DNA of 64,000 bases, from positions 10,729,041 through 10,793,040 of the forward strand of contig BSYO01000038.1 of the NCBI GenBank assembly GCA_033239525.1. Direction: 5' to 3'. The translations under genes were made by a program, and so were the position numbers. Shown piece after piece: positions 13,322 to 24,551 of this stretch. The notes beneath the pieces are model-generated. The model had not been told where the DNA came from, searched no databases, and was given only the letters and a program-made list of their open reading frames with translations. This DNA is from Nepenthes gracilis. Its lineage: Eukaryota; Streptophyta; Magnoliopsida; Caryophyllales; Nepenthaceae. Positions within the stretch are counted from its first letter, which is position 1. The number at the start of each line of letters is the position of its first letter.

Positions 13322-13889
13322 AGAGACCTCCATTTCGTGTGGTCTAGAACCAACAATTGTGGTATTATGCTCAAGGGAGGAGATAGAGCAAGGAGGGCAG
13401 GATTGGGAGAGGAGAGAGAGCAAAAGGGAGAGTTGGGGTAGCAGTCACCAAGTGTAGAGGGTGGGTCATGGTGAGAGTTCAAAAAGGCTTTTTATTTTCA
13501 AGCTTATTTAAATATCTACATAAAATTGTAATCAATAGGGAGCTCTGATGTTACATACTCGAATATGACATGAATATAATAATATCTTAAATTTTAGAAT
13601 CATGATAATATAGAAAAATCATTTATACTTTTAAATACGGTATATTAAATCAATATGTCCCAATATAAGGATAAATTAGCTCATTCGATCACTAATTCCT
13701 CTTACTTTGAAATATAATATAATGTCAACAACATCATAACCAAGAATTCATTGAAAAATGAATGATACATGAAAATCAACAAGACCTCTTGAGAAGTACA
13801 CCTACCGGTCCAAGTGTTTAAGATAATCCAGAATTACTATTTTAAAATGTGATGAAACATGATATGAACTAGACGTTCAGCAAGCAAAT
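13322..13889. other. Intergenic, purine-rich then AT-rich
   Basis: A GGAGGAGATAGAGCAAGGAG-type purine-rich block near 13375-13440 is followed by AT-rich DNA. No gene recognised. Confidence 0.4.
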
Positions 13890-14480
13890 AATAGAATGTG
13901 AACAATACTGCAATACAAAAAGCAGGAGGACTGTATGAATCAAAGGTTATCAATAAACCTTATCGACTATGGTATAAGGATATCAATCTTGTAATTTGGA
14001 TAATTATAAGAAAGAAGCTCAGAAATTTCAGCAAGTTTATGTACAACTTAAAATTTACTTACATTAAATTAAATAGTAGTAATTTTTCCATGATTTTATT
14101 CAAAATCTCTTCCTTTGATCATTCTCTCTTTACTCCCCTTATTTTTCTATCTCTATTTCTCATAAATCTAGAAATGGAGATGTAAAAACCTATAAACTTG
14201 TTATATGGATAGACTGATATATATGCACTAATCATATGCTCATTATGCCTTAAGACTTATTTTAACTGGTGTATTTGCACCTCTTATACGGACATCAGAC
14301 CCTATAAAGTACATACAACCATCATTCTTGCACATCTTTAGGCACCACAAACCTAGAAATGGTGCATGTGTACTCTCTCATTCGCACCAAGTGCAACAAA
14401 CATGTAAATGGTGCATTTATACCCACTCTTACGCATGTTAAGTACTATCTACCCAAGCTCGGGGCACTGGGCCGTGGCAT
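13890..14480 (-). mobile_element. Probable Tekay/Del-like LTR fragment
   Basis: On the minus strand it repeats the layout of the copy at 11.2-13.3 kb: spaced GGTGC/GCACC phrases (14270-14420), then a pyrimidine-rich (+ strand) leader near 14100-14165. The + frames of 95 and 110 codons crossing here are AT-biased and domainless. I regard them as chance. Confidence 0.3.
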
Positions 14481-14660
14481 GGGGCTTGTGCTACAATAAC
14501 GGCCATTTAGCTGCAAATTCAACTGTTAAACAATTTTTTAATTTTTTTTCAAACAAAAACGAAAAAAAAATTTTACAAATCACGACCATTTATTTTTGGC
14601 TGAACAGCCACAATTTGCTGCATAGGGCCCCTCGGCTCCTATCTACCCACTACCTAATAC
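14481..14660. repeat. Imperfect inverted repeat, possible MITE
   Basis: TAGCTGCAAATTCAACTGTT at 14509-14528 is mirrored by ACAGCCACAATTTGCTGC at 14605-14622, with A/T-rich DNA between. This suggests a small foldback element. Ends and target duplication are not resolved. Confidence 0.3.
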
Positions 14661-15429
14661 CTATAGCTATGTCTAAACCCATAATATCCTTAATAATATA
14701 CTCAATTATTTATATTGAAACATTGTTATTCCAATATTAATACTTAGGTATTACATATATGGGACAAAGTTTGGAAAGAACACGACCTAAAATAGAAAAA
14801 AATGTTTGAATTTATATAACAAATTATTGGGCCAGCCATGCTGAATTTTTGAAGAAATCTGAATATAAAAATGGATATTAAGAAATCCTGTAGTTTTTTT
14901 ATTACTAGAAATCATGCAGTTATATAATTACTTATTCTTTGATGAAATTATGTAGCTTGAATTCAAAAAGTTGCGTTTATATGAATAATAATTTTTAAAA
15001 TATGTAATTATTATTCAACTAAATATTAGGTTTTCAAATTTTCTCCAGAAATATTTTAATTCAAATATTTTTAAGTTCTTTTGATATTATTTTTATATAA
15101 AAATATATTTTTAGAAATATATTAAAATAGAAAACCTAATTTTAATTAAGTATAATAAATTCTTCATCTAAAGATTACTAACAGCTTAATTCATACTATT
15201 TTTTTATTTTTAAGACAATATGATACATAACTGAGATCTAAATTATTATACAAATTAAAAAATTGAATAATATTTTCAACTAGCTCAAAATAATGTGGAT
15301 TTAATTTTCATAACTACAAAATCAAATCATACGCACCATAATAATTTAACGAACGGTAAGAAATATACAAAACTCGTTCTTTAGATATTTTTTTGACACT
15401 TAAATTAATAATTTTTTTAAAAAAATTAA
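14661..15429. other. AT-rich spacer
   Basis: No gene, RNA or clear repeat recognised. Confidence 0.5.
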
Positions 15430-15960
15430 AATATGTAAAAAAAAAGAAAAAAGGGGATAAATGTAGAATTGAGTAGATTAATAGAGTTTTGCTTCACTAA
15501 TTTTATTGTACTCATAATACCCAATTGTTTGTCAAAGCATGCGATGCTTCTCTTCATGACTAGAGGTATATATTTATAACTCAGATGTCAATCGGTCCAT
15601 TTGTTCAAAATTAACAAATTTATTATCTGAAATATTATATTACATTTAGTTTCAACAGTTATATTGATCATATAATCGTTACTCATATTCTCGTTTGTAA
15701 TTGTTAATAGTTAATTCTTAATATTTATTTGGCTATTACGATCTATTTTAATGTCTTATTATTATTTTTTATCAGTCTATTAAATACATTCAGTTACTCA
15801 ATCACTCAGTTGGTTGAATAAACTTTTAACAAGATTCTCCGAACCAGTTTTATGTCTTGTTAATTAACTCGGATTTGATGTTGGTTCAAAATATCATTAT
15901 TTAAATCATACCCAATATAACCTATAAATTAAATCTTAAATCCCAACTTGTAATAACATA
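15430..15960 (-). mobile_element. LTR fragment related to element A
   Basis: Its reverse complement shares the order and wording of the element A LTR. CCAACTGAGTGATTGAGTAAC, GAATTAACTATTAACAATTA and similar blocks match the LTR segment around 1850-2040. No internal region or coding sequence is attached. Confidence 0.45.
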
Positions 15961-16380
15961 TTATATATATATATATAATACTTTAATTTAAATTTAGGGA
16001 GCAATTTTAAATTTAGGCCACGTTACGTGCGTTATTCGCTCCATAGTGGCAATTTACACGTCAGAGATGTTCTAAAGCTGACAAAGATGAGGAAAACGGA
16101 CAAATTTGCGGAAAAAAAAATATTTAAATTTATTCAAAAATAATTTTTTAATATAATAATATTTATACAAAAAAGTCGATTCATCGTAATTTTAAATTAC
16201 ATGGTAAATTAAAAAATAAAAAAAATCAATTTCAGTAAAATTGAATAAAATAATATTGAAATATAATTAAAATATTATAATAATATAAAATAAAATTAGT
16301 TTTAAGATTGAATAAAACTGAAATATAAAAATAATGAATTAAAAATATTAAGAAAAAAAATATCCCAAATATATTAAAGT
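15961..16380. other. Upstream region of the zinc-finger gene
   Basis: Very AT-rich, with a short (TA)n tract at 15961-15977. ACGT-core motifs near 16019-16063 are listed separately. No reading frame. Confidence 0.5.
16019..16063 (+). promoter_or_regulatory. ACGT-core motif cluster upstream of the zinc-finger gene
   Basis: CACGTTACGTGC at 16019-16030 contains two ACGT cores, and ACACGTCA at 16056-16063 a third, about 570-610 bases before the start codon. ACGT cores are binding sites of plant bZIP factors (ABRE/G-box type). Function here is inferred from position and clustering only. Confidence 0.35.
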
Positions 16381-16417
16381 AAATACAGGTTGAAAAGTAA
16401 GGGGGGAAAAGATTGGT

Positions 16418-16423
16418 ACGCGT
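16418..16423 (+). promoter_or_regulatory. ACGCGT (CAMTA-type) motif
   Basis: A palindromic ACGCGT about 205 bases before the start codon of the zinc-finger gene fits the VCGCGB site bound by calmodulin-binding CAMTA factors. Such sites are known in stress-induced plant genes. A single short motif is weak evidence. Confidence 0.3.
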
Positions 16424-16547
16424 CGCTCTGTGATATGAGGCACGTATTTCATCGCCATTACCGACCTTTGAGCCTTCAAAACCCCCTCACCCCGTTGTCT
16501 TCCACGCAAATCCCACCCATCTACCCAAAGGCCGTCCCTCCTCGCTG

Positions 16548-16572
16548 TCTCTCTCTCTCTCTCTCTCTCTCT
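16548..16572 (+). repeat. (TC)n tract in the 5' leader
   Basis: About 12 TC repeats lie 57 bases before the ATG. Pyrimidine patches of this kind are common around plant transcription starts and leaders. It is also a likely length-variable microsatellite. Confidence 0.8.
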
Positions 16573-16628
16573 GATTTGTACGCCTGCGAATTTTTTTCTC
16601 CGTTTCAGCTTTTTTCTCTTGCAAAACT

Positions 16629-17144
16629 ATGGCGCAGAAGACAGAGAAAGAGGAAACGGAATTTAAAGTACCTGAGACGTTTGCCTTGTGCGTCAATAAC
16701 TGCGGATTCACCGGAAGCCCGGCGACGAATGACATGTGCCAGAAGTGCTTCAACAAGGCGTCATCTACGGGAATCATGGCGTCACACAAGGTTTCCGGCG
16801 CGGAAACTTCTAGATCCGGGCCATCTAGGTCGCCGGAACGGCCGTTGGAGATTCCCGCGGATACCGGTAGCCAAGATCTGAAGGATCGAGTTCAAACGAC
16901 ACCGGTGGAAGGTGAGGGCCTTAAGCAGGCAGCTACGATTAAGCGAGAGGTGAGCCGGTGTTCTGGATGCGGGCGGAAGGTCCGGTTAATTGGTGGGTTC
17001 CGGTGCCGGTGCGGCGAGTTGTTTTGCGCGGAACATCGGTACTCCGACCGTCACGATTGCAGCTACGACTACAAAGTTGCCGGCCGTGAGGCTATCGCGA
17101 GGGAGAATCCGGTCGTTAAAGCTGCGAAGATCGTTAGAATTTAA
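16629..17144 (+). CDS. A20/AN1 zinc-finger stress-associated protein (SAP)
   Basis: An intronless frame of 171 codons, the usual size for plant SAPs. The A20 finger is complete: C21, C25, C37 and C40 (spacing 3-11-2) within a segment starting TFALCVNNCGF. The AN1 finger is complete: C111, C114, C126, C128, C133, H136, H142 and C144. A low-complexity Ser/Pro/Thr linker (about 55-105) separates them, and the protein ends in the family-typical VVKAAKI. The ATG at 16629 is in an acceptable context, and the A20 finger starts 20 residues later. Family knowledge: SAPs act in cold, salt, drought and ABA responses, and some bind ubiquitin or act as E3 ligases. The neighbours are transposon debris, so there is no operon-like context. 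Nothing is broken. GC content is much higher than in the surroundings. Overlapping frames of 163 and 100 codons are shadows. Confidence 0.96.
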   Translation: MAQKTEKEETEFKVPETFALCVNNCGFTGSPATNDMCQKCFNKASSTGIMASHKVSGAETSRSGPSRSPERPLEIPADTGSQDLKDRVQTTPVEGEGLKQAATIKREVSRCSGCGRKVRLIGGFRCRCGELFCAEHRYSDRHDCSYDYKVAGREAIARENPVVKAAKIVRI

Positions 17145-18206
17145 TTACCTTGAAGTGAATGAACTAAACTGATGTAAAACAAGATCAAATTTAAAAAAGA
17201 GTGAAGATCCGAAATTCGGAGTTCTCAACTTGATCTCTTCGGCCTTGAATCGTGATGATCATTCGCCCAGAACTGCAAGGAATACATGAGAGGGAAACTT
17301 GAAAATGTTTCAATGAATGGAACTCTTGCTGATCGAATGAATTCTGTTGTACTCGATTGTTGGATTCATAATGACCATTTTCTTCTTCCCTTTGTCACTG
17401 TAATTTCGTTTGAATGGAAAATATTATAAGCCATGCCTGTCTTCTAACGGGAAAATTTGTCAAAAACCTATTTCTAATTAATCTTTATTTTACTTTTGAT
17501 TATTATATATATATGTTACATAAAAATTCAACAAATTATATTATTATCATCATCATCATGTAATCGTATAAGAATAAAAAATAAAAATAAGAATTAATTT
17601 TGAAATTATTTTATAAAAAGAATTTTAAAATAAAATTTAAAAAGAGCTTTTTAAGTAAAAGTTGAAAATAAAATATAGTTTTAGCATTCAGTATGATTAC
17701 TTTTCCTGCTCGGAGATGTTCTTCTCTGGTTCAGATGGCAGCCCAAGGTAAATTTGGAGAAAGGTTTGGGGTATATTTGTAAAGGTGAGGAGATAAGAGG
17801 ATAATCCTTAGAAACGTTGTGGGCCCCCGTCTTAGCCGGTGATTCGTATTTACATCATGAGATTTCGTATTGATTTTCATTATATTTTTAATAGGTTATT
17901 TATTTCCCCCAAATAACAATACTCCAAACTTATAATATTATTTTATAATTTTAAAATACGAAAACAAATATTTAAAATATATCTAAATTTATATTTAGTG
18001 TTTTTTTTTTTAAATGTTGAATTAGTTTTTTATTTATAAGTATCACTTTTTTAATATAATTTAATAAAGTTTGTGTAAAAAGATTATTTTTACAATTTAT
18101 ATGAATTCATGTTTAAAATCACAGTGACTTAGGAGTTTGCATATTTATATATAAAATATTTCTCAAGATGATATAGAAAAATTCACTTTATTCATACATA
18201 TATATT
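17145..18206. other. 3' region of the zinc-finger gene and spacer
   Basis: The 3' untranslated region probably ends within about 300 bases. The AATGGAAAATATTATAAG segment near 17411 could serve as a polyadenylation region. A (TCA)n tract lies at 17547-17560. A moderately GC-rich block at 17700-17850 has no recognisable coding domain. The rest is AT-rich. Confidence 0.45.
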
Positions 18207-18835
18207 TAATGCACCATTGGATCAGAATTATTATATAGATTAGAGAGTCATTGATTTGGTTTTTATATCGAATTGATATGAAGTAGGTCCATTCTCCATA
18301 ATTTTAAATCTTAATCATATACAATCACAACAAAATGGACAATATGTCAGAGGATTTATGAAACTCGCTGATTGATTTATTATCCGATACTTAAATTAGT
18401 GGTCTTTCGATATAAAAAAAGATAAATTATGCAAAATAAAAATACTAATGCACGTGTGAGAGGACTGAGTGTGACGCCCTCTATAGGAACTGTCTTTGAG
18501 AAAGTGAGATGCACTCAGAGTGTGCTCTACATGCTTTTTTTCTTCTCACTCCCTCTTCGTGTCAGAGTGAGCGATATTTATAGGGTTATAGAACAATTTG
18601 ACTTTCCTGACAACCGCTCACTAAACTGTCTGGATAGATAATGAAATATCGTTTGGCTAATAGGTTTCTTCAGCGCACAAGAAGTGGAGCGTAAACTATT
18701 CTGATTGGGCCGATGAGCTTCCCCATCCGTTTGAATCATCCGGACCGACCGAACCGATTGAGACGTTATTCAATTTTGAGCCAATTCCTTCTATTGAATG
18801 ACCCTCTACTTAAGTTGGGCTAATCAAACACATCA
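18207..18835 (-). mobile_element. Solo Tat-type LTR
   Basis: On the minus strand it starts TGATGTGTTTGATTAGCCC, has a TATA box (CCTATAAATATCGC near 18580), then the ACTAATTTAAGTATCGGA block near 18400, and ends GGTGCATTA. Other LTRs here end GCATCA. The flanks ATATT and ATGAT agree at only three of five bases, so the duplication is unconvincing. The 70-codon + frame inside is chance. Confidence 0.65.
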
Positions 18836-19319
18836 ATGATGAATAATTTTATATTTTATATACAAAAATATACATATTTTAATCATATAAATATTCATTT
18901 ATCAAAAAAAGTAAAGTTCTCTGATTTTGTTATTTATATATTTATATTTTTCATAAAAATAAATCTAATGCATCTTAAAAATTTGGATCAACGTAAGAAA
19001 TAGGGAGTCGTGTAATTCTACTAGGATATCTGATAGTGTCGCGTCTGATTTTTGTTACTATGAATCTAAATTCGACGCACCATAATAAAATAAATTAAAT
19101 TTATGTGGTATATAAAATTTATTTTTTAATATATCTTTCAATATTCAAGTCATTGATCTTTCTAATTAATAAAAAGATAATAAGAAAATAGGGGTCAAAA
19201 TTAAACGATGATAGAATGAGTGCGGATTTGGAAGGCTTTGCTACACTTTGTGCACTCAAATGCTTGAGTATTTTTTTTTTTATCCTCTCCTTTTTTTGTT
19301 TCAAAAAAGTTATATTCAT
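18836..19319. other. AT-rich spacer
   Basis: No gene recognised. The 66-codon minus-strand frame is Lys/Ile-rich and domainless. Confidence 0.5.
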
Positions 19320-19655
19320 AGCTAAAGACCTTGTTCGGCTCGTTAGTATTTGAAACTGTTATATGTATTTACACCCGTTTCGGAGAAGCTATGAAAAGGT
19401 AATACTTTCAGTGTATAATTGACTATTTATGATGGAACCATTTTAACCGTTCTCTAGATTATATCATTAATTGACTCGTAATTATTTTGATTTTTGATGA
19501 CCGACAGCTCAGTTTAAACTTTTTGATTAATATCTGTGTAAGTTATTATTTAATCATCTGTACTAACTTTATTACTTATTTAATTACCATTAAAGTTTTG
19601 GGCATTGATCCAGGTTTGCATTGGACTAGTCCGTCTTGAGTCATATTTAACAAAA
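19320..19655 (-). mobile_element. LTR fragment
   Basis: The reverse complement carries the diverged first half of a Tat-type LTR, with phrases such as GACTCAAGACGGACTAGTCC, TTAAATAATAACTTACAC and CTCCGAAACGGGTG that parallel the LTR of element A and the fragment at 15.4-16.0 kb. No TATA/leader half and no internal region. Confidence 0.4.
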
Positions 19656-20452
19656 TTTATTAAAAATAATTATCTAATAAAATATAATAAAATAGTATGT
19701 CACTATAGTATATAATTAATTTAATAAATAACTAAATATAATTTATATTTTATGGTTGGTTCTAAGAACTTCAGCTAAGAATTCCAAAATAATTGGAAAT
19801 TTTATAATCATAACTCGGTATTACAATAAAATAAAAATAAAAATGAATTTTAGTCGGAAGAGTTAATTCAATCTGATTAATTTTAAACATTTTCATAGAA
19901 AAGTTTGGCCAACTCAAAAGAACATGGCACTTTATTTATAACTCGAAAAATACTTTTTCAAAAATAAATTTTAAAATTCTTTTAAAATATTCCCAAAAAT
20001 TATAAATTAAAAATCACTTTCGAATTAAAAAACGTATTCTTTAGAAAAAACAATTTTTTTATACTTATATGTTATTCCACTCATTTAAAAATAATCAAAA
20101 TTAAGATAAAAATAAAAATTAAAATTAAAATAATATTAAATTTATATTTATTTTTAATATAAATAAATATATGCATTAATAATAGATAGCATTTTTATTT
20201 TTTAAAAACATGGTTTTGTCGACGTGGATCCAAATAGGACGTGACAAGGTCAGAGAATCAATGCATTTAAAACGCAAAGCTGGGAATATTATTTTAAAAT
20301 AAAAATGTTGTTATATCATAATTTTTTACCTAGTCTAAAGTCGCCACGTTGGCATGCGAATATTATTTTCTTAAATATATATTAAAAATATATTATTTTA
20401 AAATTTGTGATATTACATGTAAATAAATAGTTTAAAATTAAAAACTATATAT
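19656..20452. other. AT-rich spacer
   Basis: No gene recognised. A short GC-richer patch at 20215-20275 contains GACGTGG but has no adjacent gene. Confidence 0.5.
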
Positions 20453-20654
20453 ATCATTGATGGGTCTAGGGGTCCAATACTGTAAGCCGATCTAGAGTTC
20501 GGATCGTAACAGATAAATAGCCTATCAGAAGCTCTTCTAGGTCCAACATAAAGCCCACCGAATAACCTAACAATTTGGCTCGACAAATCTTTTCAAGGTA
20601 TCCTGTTGAGGGTCCCACATCGCATAGGCAGGTAGAAATTATTCTGCAGATTAC

Positions 20655-20663
20655 GCTATAAAA
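20655..20663 (+). promoter_or_regulatory. TATA box of the left LTR
   Basis: GCTATAAAAGCC lies about 120 bases before the first minisatellite. The matching place in the right LTR reads CATTGTAAAGG, so it is mutated there. The arrays should therefore be in the transcribed leader. Confidence 0.55.
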
Positions 20664-20784
20664 GCCATTACAATAGCAGACTTCAGCAGGCTCTAGAGAT
20701 GTAGCAAAATCCGTGATCGTCACCGGCCAGCCACTCAATTACGAGTGTATCTTCATAAGCCGCCCGCTGATAGAGGGTACTCCA

Positions 20785-21235
20785 GCAGCCCCACTCTCCA
20801 TCTAGGAGCCCCCGTCCATCCAAGAGGCCAGCGGCCTTTCCGACAGCCCCGCTCTAAGTCTAGGAGGCCCATTCTCTGCCCAAGAGCCCCGCTCTCTGTC
20901 CAGGAGGCCTGCTCTCTACCCAGGAGCCCTACTCTTCGTCTGAGAGCCCTTCTCTCCGTCTAAGAGCCCCGTTCTCCATTCAAGAGCCCCGTTCTCCATC
21001 TAGGAACCCCTCTCTCCATCCAGGAGTCCCGTTCTCTCCTCAAGAGATCCGCTTTTCGTCTAGGAGCTCCGTTCTCCGCCAAGGAGGCCCACTCTCTATC
21101 CAAGAACCCCACTCTCCACCTAAGAAGCCCGCGGCACGTCCAAGAGTCCTACTCTCCATCTAGGAGGCCAACGGCCCATCAAAGAGCCTTACACTCCGTT
21201 CAGGAGGCCTGCGACCCATCCAGAAGCCCTTCCAT
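20785..21235. repeat. 20-base minisatellite in the left LTR
   Basis: About 20 imperfect units of the form CTCTCCGTCCAGGAGCCCCG. Neighbouring units vary at a few positions, for example CTCTCTGTCCAGGAGGCCTG and CTCTCTACCCAGGAGCCCTA. The repeat gives open frames rich in Pro/Arg/Leu/Ser which have no independent coding support. Confidence 0.9.
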
Positions 21236-21289
21236 CTCAAAAGCTTCCTCCTGATCGGGTATATCTCGAAGCTCAATCCTCTATACCTT

Positions 21290-21520
21290 TAAGACGTCCT
21301 TCAGTCTGGCACACCTCCAAACCAGCCCTTAGGTCGGGAGCCTTTCTAATTGCCCCTCAACCAAGCAAACACTAAACCGTCTTTTAGTCGGGAACACCTT
21401 TAAACCACCCCTTGATCAAGTATACATGTAAGTTGCCCCTCAATCGGGTGCACCTGTAAGTCACCTCTCAGTCGAGCGCACCTCTAAGATGCCTCTCAAT
21501 TGAGCACACCTCAAAATTGC
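21290..21520. repeat. 28-base minisatellite in the left LTR
   Basis: Units of the form ACCTCTAAGTCACCTCTCAG plus TCGAGCGC, about seven or eight degenerate copies. It directly follows the 20-base array, as in the right LTR. Confidence 0.85.
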
Positions 21521-21699
21521 CCTTCTGCTTCCCAACGCAACCCGCTGGCAACCAATGATTCCTCAATGCGCTATTTCCCAAGGTTGGCAAGTCAATAGAT
21601 CCAAACTTTGGCAGATTCAAGGATGATTCGACTTGCCTGTGCCCTAATTGAGCATTAGGGTAGACCGCCGCGAGCCAGACTACTAGAGGATAGAGACAC

Positions 21700-22900
21700 T
21701 AGTCGGCCGAACATCAAGTCATCAAGAGGTCAAGCAGCGAAAGGTGCTCAATCCTGAGAGGCTCTAGGCAAGCACCAACAGCCTCGATCCCTGCCAAATG
21801 CGGGGATGAGTAGCCGTGAGCCAAACCGCAAGAAGAACGGGTTTTCAAAGCACCAAACTGCGAGACCGACACAGCCCAAGTGGTTGAAGGCATCATCCAA
21901 CCGCTTTAATCACTCACACTATGTAAGAATATTAGAGCCATAAAATAAATTCAAATGATACTCAATAGTTCCATACATCAACTCCTTTTACAAAGTACAA
22001 AACCCACAACAGCGGACTTACAACTTAGAGGAAAAAATACGTGGAACGACTATTCGACTTATGACGCCTTACTTCATTGGGTTAGGTACTTGCAGGGAAA
22101 GTGGGCACATGACCCTGGAACGGAATCTCAGCGGCCACATCACTATGTTCTAGACAATCAAAAAGTTCAAGCTCTTACGCACCGCCTCCCGCAGACTGTT
22201 GAAGTAGGAAGTGCACGCCTAAACCCTCCCTAGCAAGAGCCGAGGATCATCTACTCGTTCTCGCCCGAGAGGCGACCACCAAAAAACATCCACCAAGGCA
22301 GGCCGCAACCATGCAAACTAGAATTTGCACCAGACCCAGCGTGGCGATGACAGCTCGGACCCAAGGTAGACCCAAAGAGCACCTTCTCTAGCAGGCGCCA
22401 ACAGTTCTATGAGGGCCACAAATGAAGTGTCTACCTACCCAAATGGGAAGAAGAAGAAGTGACCCTCTTTTCCACCAAGGCTGAACCACCACTCCACTAA
22501 GTCATCCTAGGGGGGACTATGTGACGCCTGTTGGGAAAAGCATATCACAATGAGCCTACACTCAGGCCATCCCCATCACCACCTGAGACCGATCAAAATA
22601 AGGGAACTAAGGCAAACTTCAAATGCATCTTCAAGTCTCTCAAAACTTCCTTCAATCCCGGCCAATGGTAGCACATGCTCCTTGCCTGCTCTGATCTCTC
22701 GTATCACTTGATTGATAGGAGAATGGCTCATAAAACAAGGCATAGGAAGCCCCTCCATTTAGAGTCTGGGAGGAGGTCGGTGAGCAAGTATCGCAGAAGA
22801 TTGCACTTGTCGGTGTCGTCCGCGAAGAATCGGCAAGTTCAGAGAGCTAAATCGCTACTAAATCTTCCCAAGAATAGCAAAAATTTGTAGGACGTGTGAA
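21700..22900. other. Interior of the minisatellite LTR element
   Basis: GC-richer DNA with scattered frames of 60-92 codons on both strands. None shows a gag, protease, polymerase or integrase motif. A purine run, CTAGGGGGGACTA, at 22508-22520 looks like a polypurine tract, but the right LTR does not start until 22990, so it is not the expected one. Confidence 0.4.
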
Positions 22901-22989
22901 AAAGGAACACACATATGGACCTGTACAACGATGTCCCTTCATTACATACCGAGGGTTAAAATTTTAAATTTTTAGACATAGGAGGCTAG

Positions 22990-24270
22990 TGATGGGTCCA
23001 TATCATGGACTAGCCCAGAGTTCGAATCGCAACAGATGAATGGCCCATCAGAAGCTCCTTCAGGCCCAACGCAAGGCCTACTGAGCGCCCCAACAATCTG
23101 GCCTGGCAAATCTTCCCATGGTATCTCTCTTATGGTCACACATCATTCAGGTAAGCAAGAGTTATTATACGGATCACATTGTAAAGGTAGTTACCATAGC
23201 AAACTCAAACATGCTTTGGAGGCACCGTAAAATCCATGATCATTGCCGACCAACCACTCTACATTACCAATGCATCTCCATAAGCCGCTCGCTTGTTGTA
23301 CGCACTCCAAAAGCCCCGCCCTCTGTCCCGGAGGTCTACGGCCCCTCCAAGAGCCCCGCACTCCGTCCAAAAGGCCCACTCTCTGCCTGGGAGGCCCACT
23401 CTCTGTCTAGGAGGCCCACTCTCCGTCCAAGAGCCCCGCTCACTGTTCAGAAGGCCCATTATCCGTTCAGGAGGCTTGCTCTCCATCGAGGAGGTCCACT
23501 CTCTATCCAGGATTCCCACTCTCCATCTAGGAAATTTGAAGTTCGTCTAGGAGGCCCGCTACCCATCCGAGAATCCTCTCTTTGTCCAGGAGGCCTACGA
23601 CCCATCCAGGAGCCCTGCCATCCGTCTCATAAGCTGCCTCCTATTCAAGCACACATCGGAGCTGAATCCTCCATACCTCTAAGACGCCCCTTGATCAGGC
23701 AAACTTTCAAATTGCCCCTTAATTGAGCGCACCTCTAAACCACCACTCAATCGAATACACCTCTAAATTACCCCTTAGTTGGGTGCATCTATAAACCACC
23801 CCTTACTCGGGTGGACTTATAAACTGCCCCTTAGCCAACCGTACCTCTAAATAGCCCCTCGATCGAGCACACCTCTAAATTGCCCCTCAGTCAAGTATAC
23901 TTGTAAGTTGTCTCTCAGTCGGACGCACCTCTAAAACACCCTCAACCCAACATATCTCTAAACCACCCCTCAGTCGAATGTATCACCAAAGCCATGCCCT
24001 CGAACACCACTCACTCTCCCCATATACATACATTTGTACATTTTCTTATATCATCTCATCTTTTTATCCGTTGAAAAATATTTCTAATTTGAGTGTTGGA
24101 AGATAAATCAAGGAACTAGTCTCGTCAATTCTCTGACATTTTCTTTTTAGTTGTATTGTACATGATCAAGGTTATTAGAAATGGAGACTAAATCCGCATC
24201 AATTTAATCCGACGTAAAAAATCGGTAGGTTCCCTAATCCGTATGATAATTCGGATTTAAGAACATATCA
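22990..24270 (+). repeat. Right LTR of the minisatellite element
   Basis: 1281 bases. The first 330 align with 20458-20790. It carries both arrays, then ACATTTGTACATTTTC, the TTTCTAATTTGAGTGTTGG block near 24090, and an end resembling that of the solo LTR at 24552-25192 (both have GTATRRTAATTCGGA shortly before the last CA). Confidence 0.75.
23305..23985. repeat. 20-base then 28-base minisatellites in the right LTR
   Basis: The 20-base array occupies about 23305-23625 (CTCTCCGTCCAAGAGCCCCG type). The 28-base array occupies about 23665-23985, with at least nine units starting ACCTCTAAAC or ACCTCTAAAT. The 202-codon + frame at 23118-23726 is a translation of these repeats. It shows repeating blocks like GPLSVQE and LSRRPTL and should not be taken as a gene. 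Confidence 0.9.
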
Positions 24271-24275
24271 GTCAT

Positions 24276-24546
24276 TAATATTTTAAATATATATTTTTTT
24301 TTATATATGAAAATATATTTTTTAAAAAAATAATATTATATTTCAATAAATAATTAAAAATTAAAAAAATATATATCAACTTTATTTTAATAAAACACGC
24401 AGCCGCCACATTAATGGCTACGTGAAACCCTATGACCGTAGAGGGCACAAGCTGGATTTAGAAAACCTATTCGTCTAAATCGTAAGTTAATTTAATTATT
24501 TTTTTAATATTAATAAAACTATTAAATTATTTATTATTAAAAAAAT
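24276..24546. other. AT-rich spacer between two LTR insertions
   Basis: No coding or repeat feature recognised. Confidence 0.5.
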
Positions 24547-24551
24547 AAGAT

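Larger units (their letters stand above)
20458..24270 (+). mobile_element. Non-autonomous LTR element with minisatellite-bearing LTRs
   Basis: Two direct copies begin TGATGGGTC at 20458 and 22990. The right LTR ends GAACATATCA at 24270. The outer flanks are ATCAT (20453-20457) and GTCAT (24271-24275), four of five bases alike. The left LTR lacks the last roughly 300 bases seen in the right one (the CTAATTTGAGTGTTGGAAG region), so a deletion joins it to the interior. The interior (about 21.5-22.99 kb) has no gag or pol domain, so mobilisation would have needed another element. Its short frames have no recognisable function. Confidence 0.75.

Noticed and set aside
16390..16881. 163-codon + frame and 100-codon - frame over the SAP gene
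   Set aside because: Shadows of the SAP frame and its pyrimidine-rich leader. Only the frame from 16629 has both complete zinc fingers.
20785..21235. CRISPR-like regular repeats
   Set aside because: The units are contiguous and imperfect with no unique spacers, in a plant nuclear LTR. They are a minisatellite.
23118..23726. 202-codon + frame with repeating GPLSVQE/LSRRPTL-like blocks
   Set aside because: It is a translation of the 20-base minisatellite in an LTR. Open frames occur on both strands because the repeat unit lacks stops, and there is no domain.
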